From Ryuthela nishihirai (lineage: Eukaryota > Arthropoda > Arachnida > Araneae > Heptathelidae): DNA of 64,000 bases. A program made the position numbers and the translations under genes. The DNA is taken from NCBI GenBank assembly GCA_038380435.1, contig JAWZYU010000025.1, positions 48,058,691 through 48,122,690 of the forward strand, in the 5' to 3' direction. The notes beneath the pieces are model-generated. The model was not told the DNA's origin. It worked only from the letters and a program-made list of their open reading frames with translations, and searched no databases. Positions 10,925-22,074 of this stretch are shown here, piece by piece. Numbering within the stretch: the first letter of the stretch is position 1; every line of letters starts with the position of its first letter.

Positions 10925-11867
10925 ATTATCACACTGTGTTCCTCTACTCTACTTTTTGTTATCATGTGTATAATAAAATGATCCCACTGCATGAACAAGG
11001 AAGCTAAATATGACAGAAACTGGGAATTTATCAGGTTGTGTATTTCTACTTAATAGAAACCTATAGTTAGAGACATTTATGAATAAACAAATTAAAACAT
11101 TTATAGGGAAGCTTTCAGTTGACGACCACAGCTCATCAAATGTGTTGATTTTTTGTCCATAGTTCATCAAATCATATATCCATAATTCATCAATTTTTTT
11201 ACCATAGTTCATCATATGAGGTGATTGGGTTAAGATAGATCAACTGCAATGTGTTTTTCATTTTCTGGAACAGTGTTTTTTTTTGTTGTTGTTTTGTTCC
11301 ATTTTAACTCAAATTTGCATACCCAGTTGTTTTGTCTGCATGCTATCTCTAACCATCATTCGTTTCCTTTACCCATTTCTAACAGGAGAAGAAAGATATT
11401 TTTCAAAATTATTATTTAGGAAAAACAGTATAAATGTAAATTTCCCCTATGCTTGTAATTTGCAACAAAAAAATGCTACCAATAATTTTTTTTTTTCATG
11501 AGTAATTGTGAATTTTTTTCGTAATGTAATTGCACTTTCAAGTTGAAACATTTTTTAAAGTTGCTGAAGTATGAAAATAACCATTAATTCTCAACTGATG
11601 CCAACAATTTTAATATATGTTTTGATTCAATAGTATTGAGATTACTTATGTAATTTGAAATGTCTTGAATTATTTCATTGTGAAATTGACTTTGGTGAAT
11701 GTGTTTTTATGCCTCCTAAGAAATGCATTAAGCTAATTTTTATATTAAAAATATGTAGAATAATTTAGTATGTTGCAATAATACTGCAATGTACTAAAAT
11801 TACATTGTGCATCTCAAAAGTTGGTAAAAGTTAACTATAATGTTGTAGGTAAAAGGATGTATATATG
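10925..11867. other. AT-rich non-coding, nothing recognised
   Basis: At 11155-11215 there is a loose minor repetition of CATAGTTCATCAAAT-like units. There is no gene. Confidence 0.4.
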
Positions 11868-12240
11868 GAAGCTGTTGGTGAAGTTAAAGTGTCAAAGGAT
11901 TGTTTGACAAGGGATAATAGATGCACTTATGGACAGTTGACTTCAAAGCTTCAGTATTGCAATCAGGCTATCATTTCATGTCCTCTTCTTCCTTTCATGG
12001 GGTGGCTGTTGTATGCATGGGAGGCACATGATACTTGTGTCTCCCATATATGTGCCACTGCTATATTTTATAATGGCACACTGATTATGTATGACAGCCA
12101 TTCTGTCCAAAGGGAGAAGAGGATCAGAAGTGATAGCCTGACTGCAATGCTGAAGCTTTGAAGTCAATTGTCTTGAAGTGCTTCTATTATACTTCACCAA
12201 AAAATCCTTTTGCCACTTTAATGTCAACCAACACTTATGT
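11868..12240. repeat. about 370-bp long inverted repeat (foldback element)
   Basis: The sequence folds on itself about position 12053. The block CTTCAAAGCTTCAGTATTGC at about 11941 pairs with GCAATGCTGAAGCTTTGAAG at about 12144. Outward, GTTGGTGAAGTTAAAGTGTC pairs with the reverse complement of the stretch ending near 12235. Inner arms are about 90% alike; outer arms are more diverged. The overlapping open frames on both strands (98 codons each) are mirror products of the palindrome. Foldback transposon, MITE or hairpin RNA source are all possible. Confidence 0.8.
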
Positions 12241-12536
12241 AATGTATGTGTGTGTACACACTTATGTAACATACATATATGTACACATTTTTACCTACAG
12301 CAGTATATTGAACTTTTACAAACTCTTGAACTTCATGCTGTGTTTCTAACATTATTTTGTACATATCATAAATTTATTAAAACTCTATAACACTATATAT
12401 AAATGAAACATAACAGAAGATATAGTCGAACTAATAGACCATGAAACATGTCTAGGACATAGTAGAGCAGATACATCTAGTAACGAAATGCCTAAAACAT
12501 TTTTTTCAACAATTATACAACTACAACATTGTGGTG

Positions 12537-13664
12537 TATAATTTTGTCCTCTGTTTTAGTGGTTCTTTAAAAAAATTGTTGGAAAATAAGTGCAACATAT
12601 ATATTTACTTTTGTTTTTGCATACATTTTGGTTAATAACATTTTGAAGTAGAGGAGATTCTTTGCTTCCCATCCTAACCCTCATTCTGCTATATGTATTT
12701 TTTAGTGGTTACAACAATAAGCATTAATTACATTAAAAGGAAATATAAAAAAATGCATCTTAATACATTACCTGCTGTCTAACATAAGTTCCCATGACTA
12801 GTCCTTAGTCTAGTCCTGTAAAATTGGTAGCACAAGTCAGGAATTCTGTAAGGTAAGGAAATTTGGTCAGGTAACATAGACCACCAACCTAGAATAGTTC
12901 TGTTCACTCAGACATTAAAACATCTAAGTTACTAACCTTTTTGGTTAGCATTACTTGTGCACCAGAAATTTATCACTGAACTGTAAAAACGTCAAAAATA
13001 ACAATGTGCTTTGCATGACGTTTGCCTTGACCTATAAATCCCAAATTTTGTTATTGTTATACTTAAAGAATTTCATTCTATAGAGATATAGAAATTGCCA
13101 GTCTATATTAAAGGGATACCTATGTACTTGAAATATAGACAATGTGTCTTATATGCCATATTGGCATCCATCTTTCAAATTCTTCTTACCATATATCCTG
13201 ATATGCCATTGTTACTATTACTGTTAGATTATGCTGCTGTACTTCTGCTATGTTATACAGTGTTGTAATTTATTAAATTTGAAATAATACTGAAAAGATA
13301 TATATCACATTGTCATTAGAAGCATCCATATTGTAACTCTAGTTTATATTTATTGCTTTTTTTTTTCACCTTGAATTTAGAGAGCTGGTATTGTTTCATG
13401 GCTACTTATATTCCAGGCAAGGAACTAGAAAAAAAGTTAGGGGGTGAGGGTAAGTGGTTGGATTGAGCTGATATGCCATTCTGCTGTATAATTTTGTCCT
13501 CTGTTTTAGTAGTCCTTTAAAAAAATTGTTGGAAAATATGTTCAATATATATGTTTACATTTGTTTTTGCATACATTTTGGTGAATAACATTTTGAAGTT
13601 GGGGGGGGGGAGACTCTTGTGCTTCCCATCCTAGCCCTCATTCTGCTATATTTTTGTAGTGGTG
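12537..13664 (+). repeat. direct duplication of about 180 bp, copies about 950 bp apart
   Basis: 12537-12716 and 13490-13664 share the same order of blocks: ATAATTTTGTCCTCTGTTTT, AAAAAAATTGTTGGAAAATA, TTTTGCATACATTTTGGT, ATAACATTTTGAAGT, CTTCCCATCCTA and CCTCATTCTGCTATAT. The second copy has gained a run of Gs. The sequence between them is AT-rich and unrecognised. It may be an unknown dispersed repeat. Confidence 0.75.
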
Positions 13665-14689
13665 CAAACTAAACATGCTTATAATTGCTTTGGTTGTAAT
13701 GACAAAGAGCAAGATTGCTTAAATAAAAGGAAATTTTCTCCTAATGTACTATTTTCAATCACAATTGTTTTATATTATGCAGCTTAATATTTTAAAATGT
13801 TTTCTATTCCAGTGTTTTGTACTTCTTGATGGGCCATTCTGCATAGTTCATTTCTTGATCAAATAAGTAAGTTTATATAAATTCATGATATTTAAATAGT
13901 TTTATATAAAACAATTTTTATTGCAAAGTAGGTTTACTGTTTTTTAAATTTTTAGGAATTATATATTATGATAAAACTATTTTTGCTTTGGTGCCAAAGA
14001 CAACCTCCATTTGTTTGGGATCTTTGTACTATAGTTTGTATATTGTATTTTTGTTTTTGCTGCAAGTGGAATCTTTAACAGGTGTACAATTAGTATAGAC
14101 ATATTTTTACTCATGTACTAATTAGACTGATTAGGATTATAGTAGTTTGCTGCCTGTGTGCAAAATTATTTTTGTCCTTTTTAAGATGGCCAACATAAAT
14201 TTTTATTATGATTATGATTAGAATTACTCTTTTAAAAGTAAGATGAAACTCCTTACATTTCCTGACTATCCCCCTCTGCTTTTTAATATACCTTAGTGTA
14301 AATATAGAGTGATAGGCAGTCAGTAATGTAGAAATTGGTTTTACCTATAAGGCATAACATGAGTCTGGAAGTTGGGGAGGTTGAAAATTAGGTGTTTTGG
14401 CACATGCTGCTGTTGGCAAGTAATGGAACTATAATCTCATTAATAACTTGCAGGACTGCAATATTCAAACTGGTACACTATTCAAATTTTCAATTTACAT
14501 CACAAGTTAGACATGTTTCTATTTGTTTTATATGTAATAAACCATATATGTTTTAGAACAAAACTATATGAATAACGTATTGCCTCTGGCAAATATACTT
14601 AAAAAAATGAAATACTTTATTTTCCACCAGTAGTACTTACTGATGGGAAATTCAAACTAATTAATGATTGTGAAAATACAAATATAAAA
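13665..14689. other. AT-rich non-coding, nothing recognised
   Basis: No coding frames of note and no match to the repeat families described here. Confidence 0.4.
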
Positions 14690-14893
14690 AAAAAATAAAA
14701 ATAAATACCCCCTCAAGCAGCTGCTTGCCACAGAGGTCTGACAGGAGCCTGTCAGTTTATATGCCAGAGTAGGTCTGAGAGGATGGCAGGGCCTCAGCAG
14801 AAATACAACACATACATCCACGCCTTACCCGGGGCTCGAACCCAGGTCCCTTAGATCACTAGCCAAGCGCGCTAACCACTCAGCCAAGGGATG
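14690..14893 (-). repeat. SINE S2, full length
   Basis: Read on the minus strand: TGGCTGAGTGGTTAGCGCG (A-box region), CTTGGCTAGTGATCTAAGGG, GGTTCGAGCC (B box), the CTGCTGAGGCCCTGCCATCC body and the GACCTCTGTGGCAAGCAGC end with an AT-rich tail. The tRNA-like head has the layout of a Leu/Ser type. Confidence 0.92.
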
Positions 14894-14948
14894 ACAAAAC
14901 TACAAATAATATTTTATTAGTATCTATACATGGGGTTCCCATTTATTT

Positions 14949-15315
14949 GGGGGTGGGATGGCTCAGTCGTTAGTGTTCCAGGCTCATAATCTGCAGTTCC
15001 CAGATTCAAGTCCCAGCTGGATTAGCATTGATATTTATCTCCACAAAACTGATGAAACACCGATGGGCTTGGAAAGGCTGCCATTCGTTGGATGGGGCAT
15101 TAAACTGTGGCCATGTGTGTGGGAGAGCCATACCCCATGCATGTTAAAGAACATGCTGGATGGCCTTGACAGGAATCTACCATCTGTCTCCTAACAGCTG
15201 TTCCAGTGGGTCCCCTCCCCGAACCTTCTCTGAGCCTTCTGGGTCCTTGTGACCTGGCCATTTAACCTATTGTGTGCAAAAAAAGTGCTGCTCAGAGGAA
15301 AAACAACCCAACCCC
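14949..15315 (+). repeat. SINE S1, full length
   Basis: Head with GATGGCTCAGTCGTTAGTG and a degraded B box (GATTCAAGTCCC). The full S1 body and the terminal AAAACAACCCAACCCC follow. The flanks CATTTATTTG on the left and CATTATTTG on the right look like a slightly diverged target-site duplication. Confidence 0.9.
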
Positions 15316-16249
15316 ATTATTTGTGGTTAACTGGGACCGGAAGAACACAATTTAAAGCAAATTTACTTTAAGCAGGGACTTTTTGCCTGAAACCAATAAA
15401 GTGAATGAGAGTTAATAAGTACTAGATCATCTGATTTAACATTTGATTACATATTTTTTTAAGAAATTACCTTGACTTATGACTTGCAATAAGTTATCAA
15501 TCTAGTTTTCTTAAAAATAAAACACAAATTTTACTTTCTGTATATGTTTATATATGTGTGAGTGTGTTTATGTGGATTCATACAATTTTTTTTACAAAGA
15601 AACATTAATTAGATAGGGATAATATGTTTTAATGAACTGTTTTAACATATCAATTAGTTTTATTATCTTCAAAAGTAGAGCTGTTGAGTTTGATTGGATG
15701 ATGGAGGTTGATTTTAGGTGATAATTAGGGAGGAGAAGTTAAAGGAGTGTGTGTGTGGGGGGGGCTCATCCCCTCCAGATGTCAGTGAAAAACTTTGTAT
15801 TTTGCAAAGAACAAGCGTAAAGTTGATTGGTTCAAGCTCACATTTTTGCTGTAAAATTGCTTTGCAGTTTATTTATTGTTGCTTCCAATAATAATATATT
15901 TCTATAATAATATCTTATAGATCACACTCAACCTTGGCAAAACAATCATAGAGAGTATCAAGGTTCCTAAAATAATCCAGAGCCTCACCAATTTTGCTGA
16001 AGTCTTAAATTTTCAATTGTTGAGATCTATTTTTCCAAAATGACATTGTGTTCGACATTTGTTGTCTATAGATATGGGTTTCAGAAGTGGAGGAAATTTT
16101 TAAGTAGTATTCCTCAATAATATGGCTTCACATATATGAGGAAATGGATAATGAGGACCTTTGAACCACAAAAATAAAAACTTGTTCATTCATTTCTTAA
16201 AACGAAAGAGCTGCATTTTCCCATTTCCCTAAGGGTAGGCAGGGATATC
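15316..16249. other. AT-rich non-coding, nothing recognised
   Basis: Contains a short GT-rich and G-run patch near 15745-15765. There is no gene. Confidence 0.4.
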
Positions 16250-19200
16250 ATTGCTGCCAGCAATGATGCATAGAACCAGCCAGGCCTAGCACCTAACATT
16301 CGACACTGCCTTCTCATGGTGCAGATCATTAGTACTAATCAAAAGAGATATTCTCTTTTGAAAGGGGAGGGCTTCCAGATCAGTTATCAACCCCCACTTT
16401 TTTTTTGCCCTGCTGAGGAGTGATCAACTTCACAGGGTTTTGGTACTGACCATTTATACCTACTAGACGACCGATTTATGGCTTTGAGCTTGATTATGGA
16501 TCCTGGACTTGCTGCACTGTTGGGCCTCTGTTGAGAGAGAATCTGCTGCTGTATTTTCTGTTTGCTTCTGGTTTGCCAGCCCTAAGTGAACGGAGGTATG
16601 GGATACCTTATATCAGCTGGTGGAAAATCCTGATTAGAGGCCATTGCAGGTACCTTAACCCTCATTTAGCTAGTTGGGCATCGTCAATCCTAAACTGGAA
16701 TAATATGTCTCAGGCAGGTCATATGGCTCTTGAAAAGGTGGTGCTTGAAGTTCCTACCGGCAGTGGGGGAACAGGTCAATGCCCCATGCCTGCAATCAGG
16801 GGGCTGTGTGATATTGTTGGCCCTACCTCTCTCAATAAACCTAGTTTCTTTAAAAATCCTACTACTCATTTTCTCTCTGCAGGTACATGGAACATGACAA
16901 TGTTACATAGAGATTATTCTCTTGATGTCCTCATGCAGTAATTAAAGATTTGTAACCTAGATATTCTATGCTTGCAAGAGATCAGATGGACAGGTAAAAG
17001 TCAGATACTTAAAAATAACTTTAAATTTCTCTTTTCAGGGAGAGAGGATGGAAAGCATTTCCAAAGTATAGGTTTGCTTCTCAGCAGACACACCAGTAAT
17101 GCTCTTCTAGGATATGACTGCATTAATAAAAGATTTATTACAGCAAAATTTAAAACAAAAATTAAAGACTTGAATATCATCTATTGTTAGACAGAGGATT
17201 CTGATGAGAATGAGAAGGATAAGTTTTATAGACAGCTTCAGGATATTTTGAATCTTTAGGCAGGAGTTTTAGGTCCCTTTGACATTGGCAGTTCCAGTGA
17301 CAGTGGGGAACATCTTCTACAGGTAAGTAAACTTAATGGTTTATGAATAATTAACACATACTGCAAATACTGGGACATTTATAAATATACATGGGTTTCA
17401 CCTAATGGGTCACAGGAATATGATAGACTATATTTTAATTAACAGTAAATGGGCCAGTTCAGTTTGGAATACCAGACCATACAGCGGAGCTGAAATTTTG
17501 GTCTGGCCATTGATTTTTTGCCTTTTTTGCTCTGGCCATTGATTTGATCTGGTCAAAAGTGATTTCAACTGAAGCTTAAGAAATGTTGTCTCAAAGTTAA
17601 GAGAATTACTTTTAACTGAAACTTTGAAAAATCCAGATGTAGCCAAAGCATACCATGATAAGCTAATTAGTCATTATAACAATCATGGTTTGCTTACTGC
17701 TGAAGTTGAGAAAGAATGGGACCAATTTAAACAGGTTTTTCTTGAAACCAACAGTACTCTTTTGGGTAATAGGGAACAGAGGAAACAAAATTATTTGAGT
17801 GATAAGGCTATGGAACTTATTTTTGAAAGAATGAAGTGCAGGATTAATATGAATCAACATCCTACTAGTCCTAACAGAAGGCATTATAATGAGTTTAATA
17901 AATGTTTAAAGGATCAGTTAACATCTGATAAGAAACTTTGGCTTGATAGCTTGGCTGACAAAGCAGACAAAGCAGCTAGACACCACAACAGTGGGTTATA
18001 CCAGATAGTTAATGTTTTATGTGGGAAGAAACAGACAAGTACAAAGGGATTGAGAAATAAATATGGCAATGCGGTTGAAGGTGAGGATTCTGTGATGGCT
18101 ACATGGTATGAGCATTTCGGAGATGTTCTAAATAATGTGATTATTTCTATTCCCATTCTTTGTAATTAGGATAGGTGCAGTACTGGTTTAATGATATCCT
18201 TATATTACATTCTGAAGTGACTTACTGTAAATTAAGACTAAATCACCTGGGGTGGAACAAATAACCAGTGAAATGCTTAGAGCTCTCAATATTTGTGTTG
18301 TCACATCATTATCATCATCATCCTCAAGCAGCCATGGGCTACGGAGGTCCAACCAGACTGTGCAATTTAGTTTTCCGAGCAAGTCTGTCCTCCGCTGCAT
18401 CCAGCAACTACACACCAATTCTAACAAGGTCCTGTTTGACATTGTCTGCCCACTGCATCCTAGATCTCCCCCTCTTTCTGAGGACTTTAAGCATATTGTT
18501 CATAACCCTGTTCGCCAATTTTAATTATCCATACGGGCAACTTGGCTAAACCAGCGGAGTCTCTCTCTGCACAATATGCTGCTTAAAGAGGTTGCAGACT
18601 CCTTTGCCTAACTTCATCATTAGTTACAAAGTTAAACCACCTAATACCCAAGATACTACGTAAGCATCTAGAATCAAAAGCATCTAGTTTCCTGTTATCT
18701 TTTTACACAGCATCCAGGTTTCACTACCATAACTAACCTAGAAAGAACCAAACTATTATACAGTCTAATTTTAGTCTTTAGGTGTATACGCCTATTCCTC
18801 CACACTCTCCATAGATTCTTAAAAGTCCTGGCAGCAATCCCTATTCGTCTGTTAATCTCATGCTGCACATCACCATTAACTGTTACATAGCTCCCAATAT
18901 AATTAAACTGTGACACAAAATTCACAGCCTGCCTGACCAATTTTCATTACTTTAGTTTTCTCTCTGTTTATAACCAAACCTACTCTACTACCAGTTTCAT
19001 CAACAGCTCGAATGAAAGAGTTCATCTCATCAACATCATTTGCCAAAAGGGCTAAATCATCAGCATAATCTAAATCAGAAATTTTCGTATCTCCAGTCCA
19101 TTGAAGGCCAAAGTATTTCCCTTGAAGTCAATTTCACATAACATAATCAATAACCAAGCTAAAGAGAAAAAGGAGACAAAATGCACCCTTGTTGAACACC

Positions 19201-20582
19201 AGAAGTAATGCTAAACCAATTGCTACAAGACTTACCAACTCTCACACACGACTCAGTGTTATTACAGAGCACTTTTATTATGTTAACTAACTTGTCTGGT
19301 ATGCCATACGATCTCACAATCAACCACAAATTATGATGATCAACAGATTCAAAAGCCTTTTTGAAATCAACAAAGCTAGCAACCAAAGTTTTCTCAAACT
19401 CTAAACATTTCTTAAGAGTCCGCCTAAGTAACAAAAAACTGAATTACGCATCCCCTATCACTTCTGAATCCACATTGCTCATCATGCAATAGACTGTCAA
19501 CCAGATTCCAAATTCTATTAAGCACAATCAATGAAAGAACTTTATCTGGAACAGAGAGTAGGCTGATACCCCTATAATTATCACAAGAACTGTGATCACC
19601 TTTTTTGAAAATAGGGATAGTAATAGCTCTGGTAAAATCTTTAGGAACCATGCCTTTATCATAAAAGTTATTCAAAATTTCAGTCATCCAAGTGGTAACC
19701 GAAACATTACCAGCTCTGAGCATGGCTGACTGAAAATTTTAATATTTTTTATGCTAAAAGTATTGTTCCTAGATTTTACTAGAGCTATTATTATCCTAAT
19801 TTTCAAAAAACGTTATTGCAGTTCTTGTGATAATTATAGGGGAATCAGTTTACTTTCGGTTCCAGGTAACACCTTTGCATGATTATACTTAATAGAATTA
19901 AGAATTTGGCTGATGGATAACTGAATGATGAACAGTGCAAATTCAGAAGTGGTTGGGGATGTATTAATCAAAAATTTTCACTTAGGCAGATTCCAGAGAA
20001 ATGTTTCTGAAACCTGTGGTTACTATCTTTATATATTTCAAAAAGGCTTTTGACTCTCTTGATCGACATAATTTGTGGTTTATTTTTAGATCATATGGAA
20101 TACCTGATAAGTTATTTAATGTAATAAAAGCTCTCTATAATAATACTGAGTCGTGTGTGAGAGTTGGTATGTCTTTCAGCAATTGGTTTAGCATTGCTAG
20201 TGGAGTTAGACAAGGGTGCATTTTGTCTCTTTTTCTGTTTTGTTTGGTTATTGATTATGTTATGCAAAATTCTTTGCAAGGAAAAGATTTTGGCCTTAAA
20301 TGGTCTAGAGATTTCAAAATTTCTGATTTAGATTATGCAGATGAATTGGTCTTGTTGGCTAATGATATTGATGAGATGAATTCGTTCATTAAGGCTGTGG
20401 ATGAGACTGGTAATATAGTAGGTGTGGTGATAAACAGAGAGAAAACTAAAGTGATGAAAATTGGTCAGGCAGATGGAGCTTCAATTGCTTTGAATAGCTG
20501 TATTCTTGAACAAGTGTCTCAGTTTAATTATCTTGGGAACTATGTAGCAGATGCTGGTGATATGCAATATGAGATAAATCTC
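16250..20582 (+). mobile_element. RTE-type LINE, copy A (old subfamily), interrupted by a second RTE copy
   Basis: The 5' leader starts near ATGATGCATAGAACCAGCC and is shared with copies D and E. An endonuclease region (GTWNMTMLHRDYSLDVLMQ; ICLQEIRWTGKSQ-like) is followed by an internal deletion of about 85 bases near 17256, which removes the GDFNAKVG segment, and then the linker (17624-18169). It stops at 18301 and resumes at 19725 with reverse transcriptase (FKKAFDSLDRHNLW, YADELVLLANDIDEMNSF), fading out near 20582, so the 3' end is lost. The gap is filled exactly by a minus-strand RTE copy. Stops and frameshifts are numerous. It belongs with copy E (shared residues ASWASSILNW, QAGHMALEKV). 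Confidence 0.9.
18302..19724 (-). mobile_element. RTE-type LINE, 5'-truncated copy nested in copy A
   Basis: The 3' tail is (ATC)n at 18302-18322 on the plus strand, followed by the family's 3' end. Upstream on the minus strand are the C-terminal region (residues RIHLKTKIRLYNSLVL), reverse transcriptase fragments (FVDFKKAFESVDHHNLWLIV) and GDHSSCDNYRGISLLSVP. The copy ends at the codons for MLRAGNVSVTT. The broken YADD region lies around 19060. It is a relic, but less decayed than its host copy. Confidence 0.9.
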
Positions 20583-20633
20583 TCTGTCTCGGTGATAGAG
20601 TTTAGTCTTAAAATTAGTGGAAAAAAGACAGAG

Positions 20634-20720
20634 CAGCATTAGTTCAACTGGAAGAATACTCTGGCATGTTTCTGGAGAAATGCAGGTTCAAATCCCATAT
20701 GTCAGTAAAAATTTTTTCCG
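20634..20720 (+). repeat. tRNA-like repeat S5, copy 1
   Basis: A-box-like TAGTTCAACTGGAAGAATA and B-box-like GGTTCAAATCCC lie at tRNA-like spacing, with CTCTGGCATGTTTCTGGAG between them, followed by a T/A-rich stretch. A second copy lies inverted at 21836-21912. It is not a functional tRNA: the acceptor stem does not pair well. Confidence 0.5.
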
Positions 20721-21835
20721 CAAAATATTTATTGATTTATCAATTCCGAAAGAGCAGCAGGTAATGCTGTGATTATCATCTATGTTTAAATGAAAAATTC
20801 TTTTTGAGTTGAATAAGTACTTACAAAATATGATGATTCATAGTTTCAAAATCCTCCAAATGGCTTTACCATCATTAGAGGGCACTAAATATAGAAAATG
20901 TTAAGCTCGAATATTGAAAATGATATATTTATGCGAAAAATTAGAAATTCTGGTGATAAGAATTTGTTGATGAAGAATGGAATAATTGATAGTCATATAC
21001 GTTTTAATTAAATTTCAGTTGGTTAAAATTTGACTAGTTGCTCCTTATTTATATAAATTTAGTTTTTAGTTTTAAAATTTTCAATAGTATTTCAACATAT
21101 TAATAATAAACAATAAAAATTGCATTCATCATTTATAATAAATAATAATATTGCAATATAATAATAATATTTCAATGGCAATAATATATATTTTTTTTTG
21201 TTTTATATACACTGCATGATTTGCCCCTTTAACCTAGGGGATAAGAAAATCCAACCTTTTCATATTATAGGGCCAATAATAATATTATTATTTACATTTT
21301 CCAGTCACCCATTAGAACAAATTATTACTGTTAAAGAGTACAAAATTCAGATTTTGATTTATCAATGCATATAATTTATCAAAGCGAATATCGGATGTTC
21401 CGTCTGAAAACAAAAATCCCATATTCGCCAGAAGTGATATGTTATCCTCCTAATTTTTAAAATTGTTTTTGTATTATTAGGAGTGTATTTACAAAATAAG
21501 TTACATTGCATTTCTGATATGTAGCTCAAATGATTTCCATATAATTCAAACTTATTATCAGATGTAGCTAAAACCAAAACCATTTTTTTCTAGCTGACAT
21601 AAATTATCTTTCAGAAGTAAATCTTAATAGCCATATTAATGTCATTATAGAATATCTTCCTGGTAAAAATTTCATAGCCAGAGAAACACTTAATATTTTC
21701 AAAATTTAACATAGAATGATTTATATAATTATTTGTAAACAATTATCAGATAAGGCAAAATATCCATGGTAAATACACAGATTACCTGTAGAAATAGACT
21801 TCAACAATTATTCATCTGAAAAACTTCCAAAAAAA
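20721..21835. other. AT-rich non-coding between two inverted tRNA-like repeats
   Basis: Contains a TTTACCATCATTAGAGGGCACTA module like that of repeat R1 near 20868 and long ATAATAATA stretches near 21100-21200. There is no gene. Confidence 0.4.
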
Positions 21836-21912
21836 ATTAGCGCTGACACAGCGGGGACGAATCTCTCTAGATACATGCCAGAGTGCTCTACCATTAAACC
21901 AGTCATCAGATA
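21836..21912 (-). repeat. tRNA-like repeat S5, copy 2 (inverted)
   Basis: On the minus strand: TGGTTTAATGGTAGAGCACT (A-box region), CTGGCATGTATCTAGAGAGA, GATTCGTCCCC (B-box-like), then a GTCAGCGCTAATTTTT end that resembles the GTCAGTAAAAATTTTTT end of copy 1. Confidence 0.5.
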
Positions 21913-22074
21913 CTAATAATATTCTAGAATAAGAGCTATAAATCTTTCACTGAGTTGTGGCAGACATTGTGCCAGTTATACTTCAGGAGAGGCAATTTTT
22001 CCAATTGTTGCTAATGATTTAGATCTTAATGAGGAAGTCAATCTCATTTAAGCATTTTTATTAAAAATCCATCC

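Noticed and set aside
11865..12272. 98-codon open frames on both strands with similar peptides
   Set aside because: The similarity of the two peptides is the mirror effect of the long inverted repeat, not two genes.
20001..20642. 213-codon reverse transcriptase frame as a separate active gene
   Set aside because: It is the continuation of RTE copy A after the nested insertion and lacks both the upstream polymerase motifs in frame and the C-terminus.
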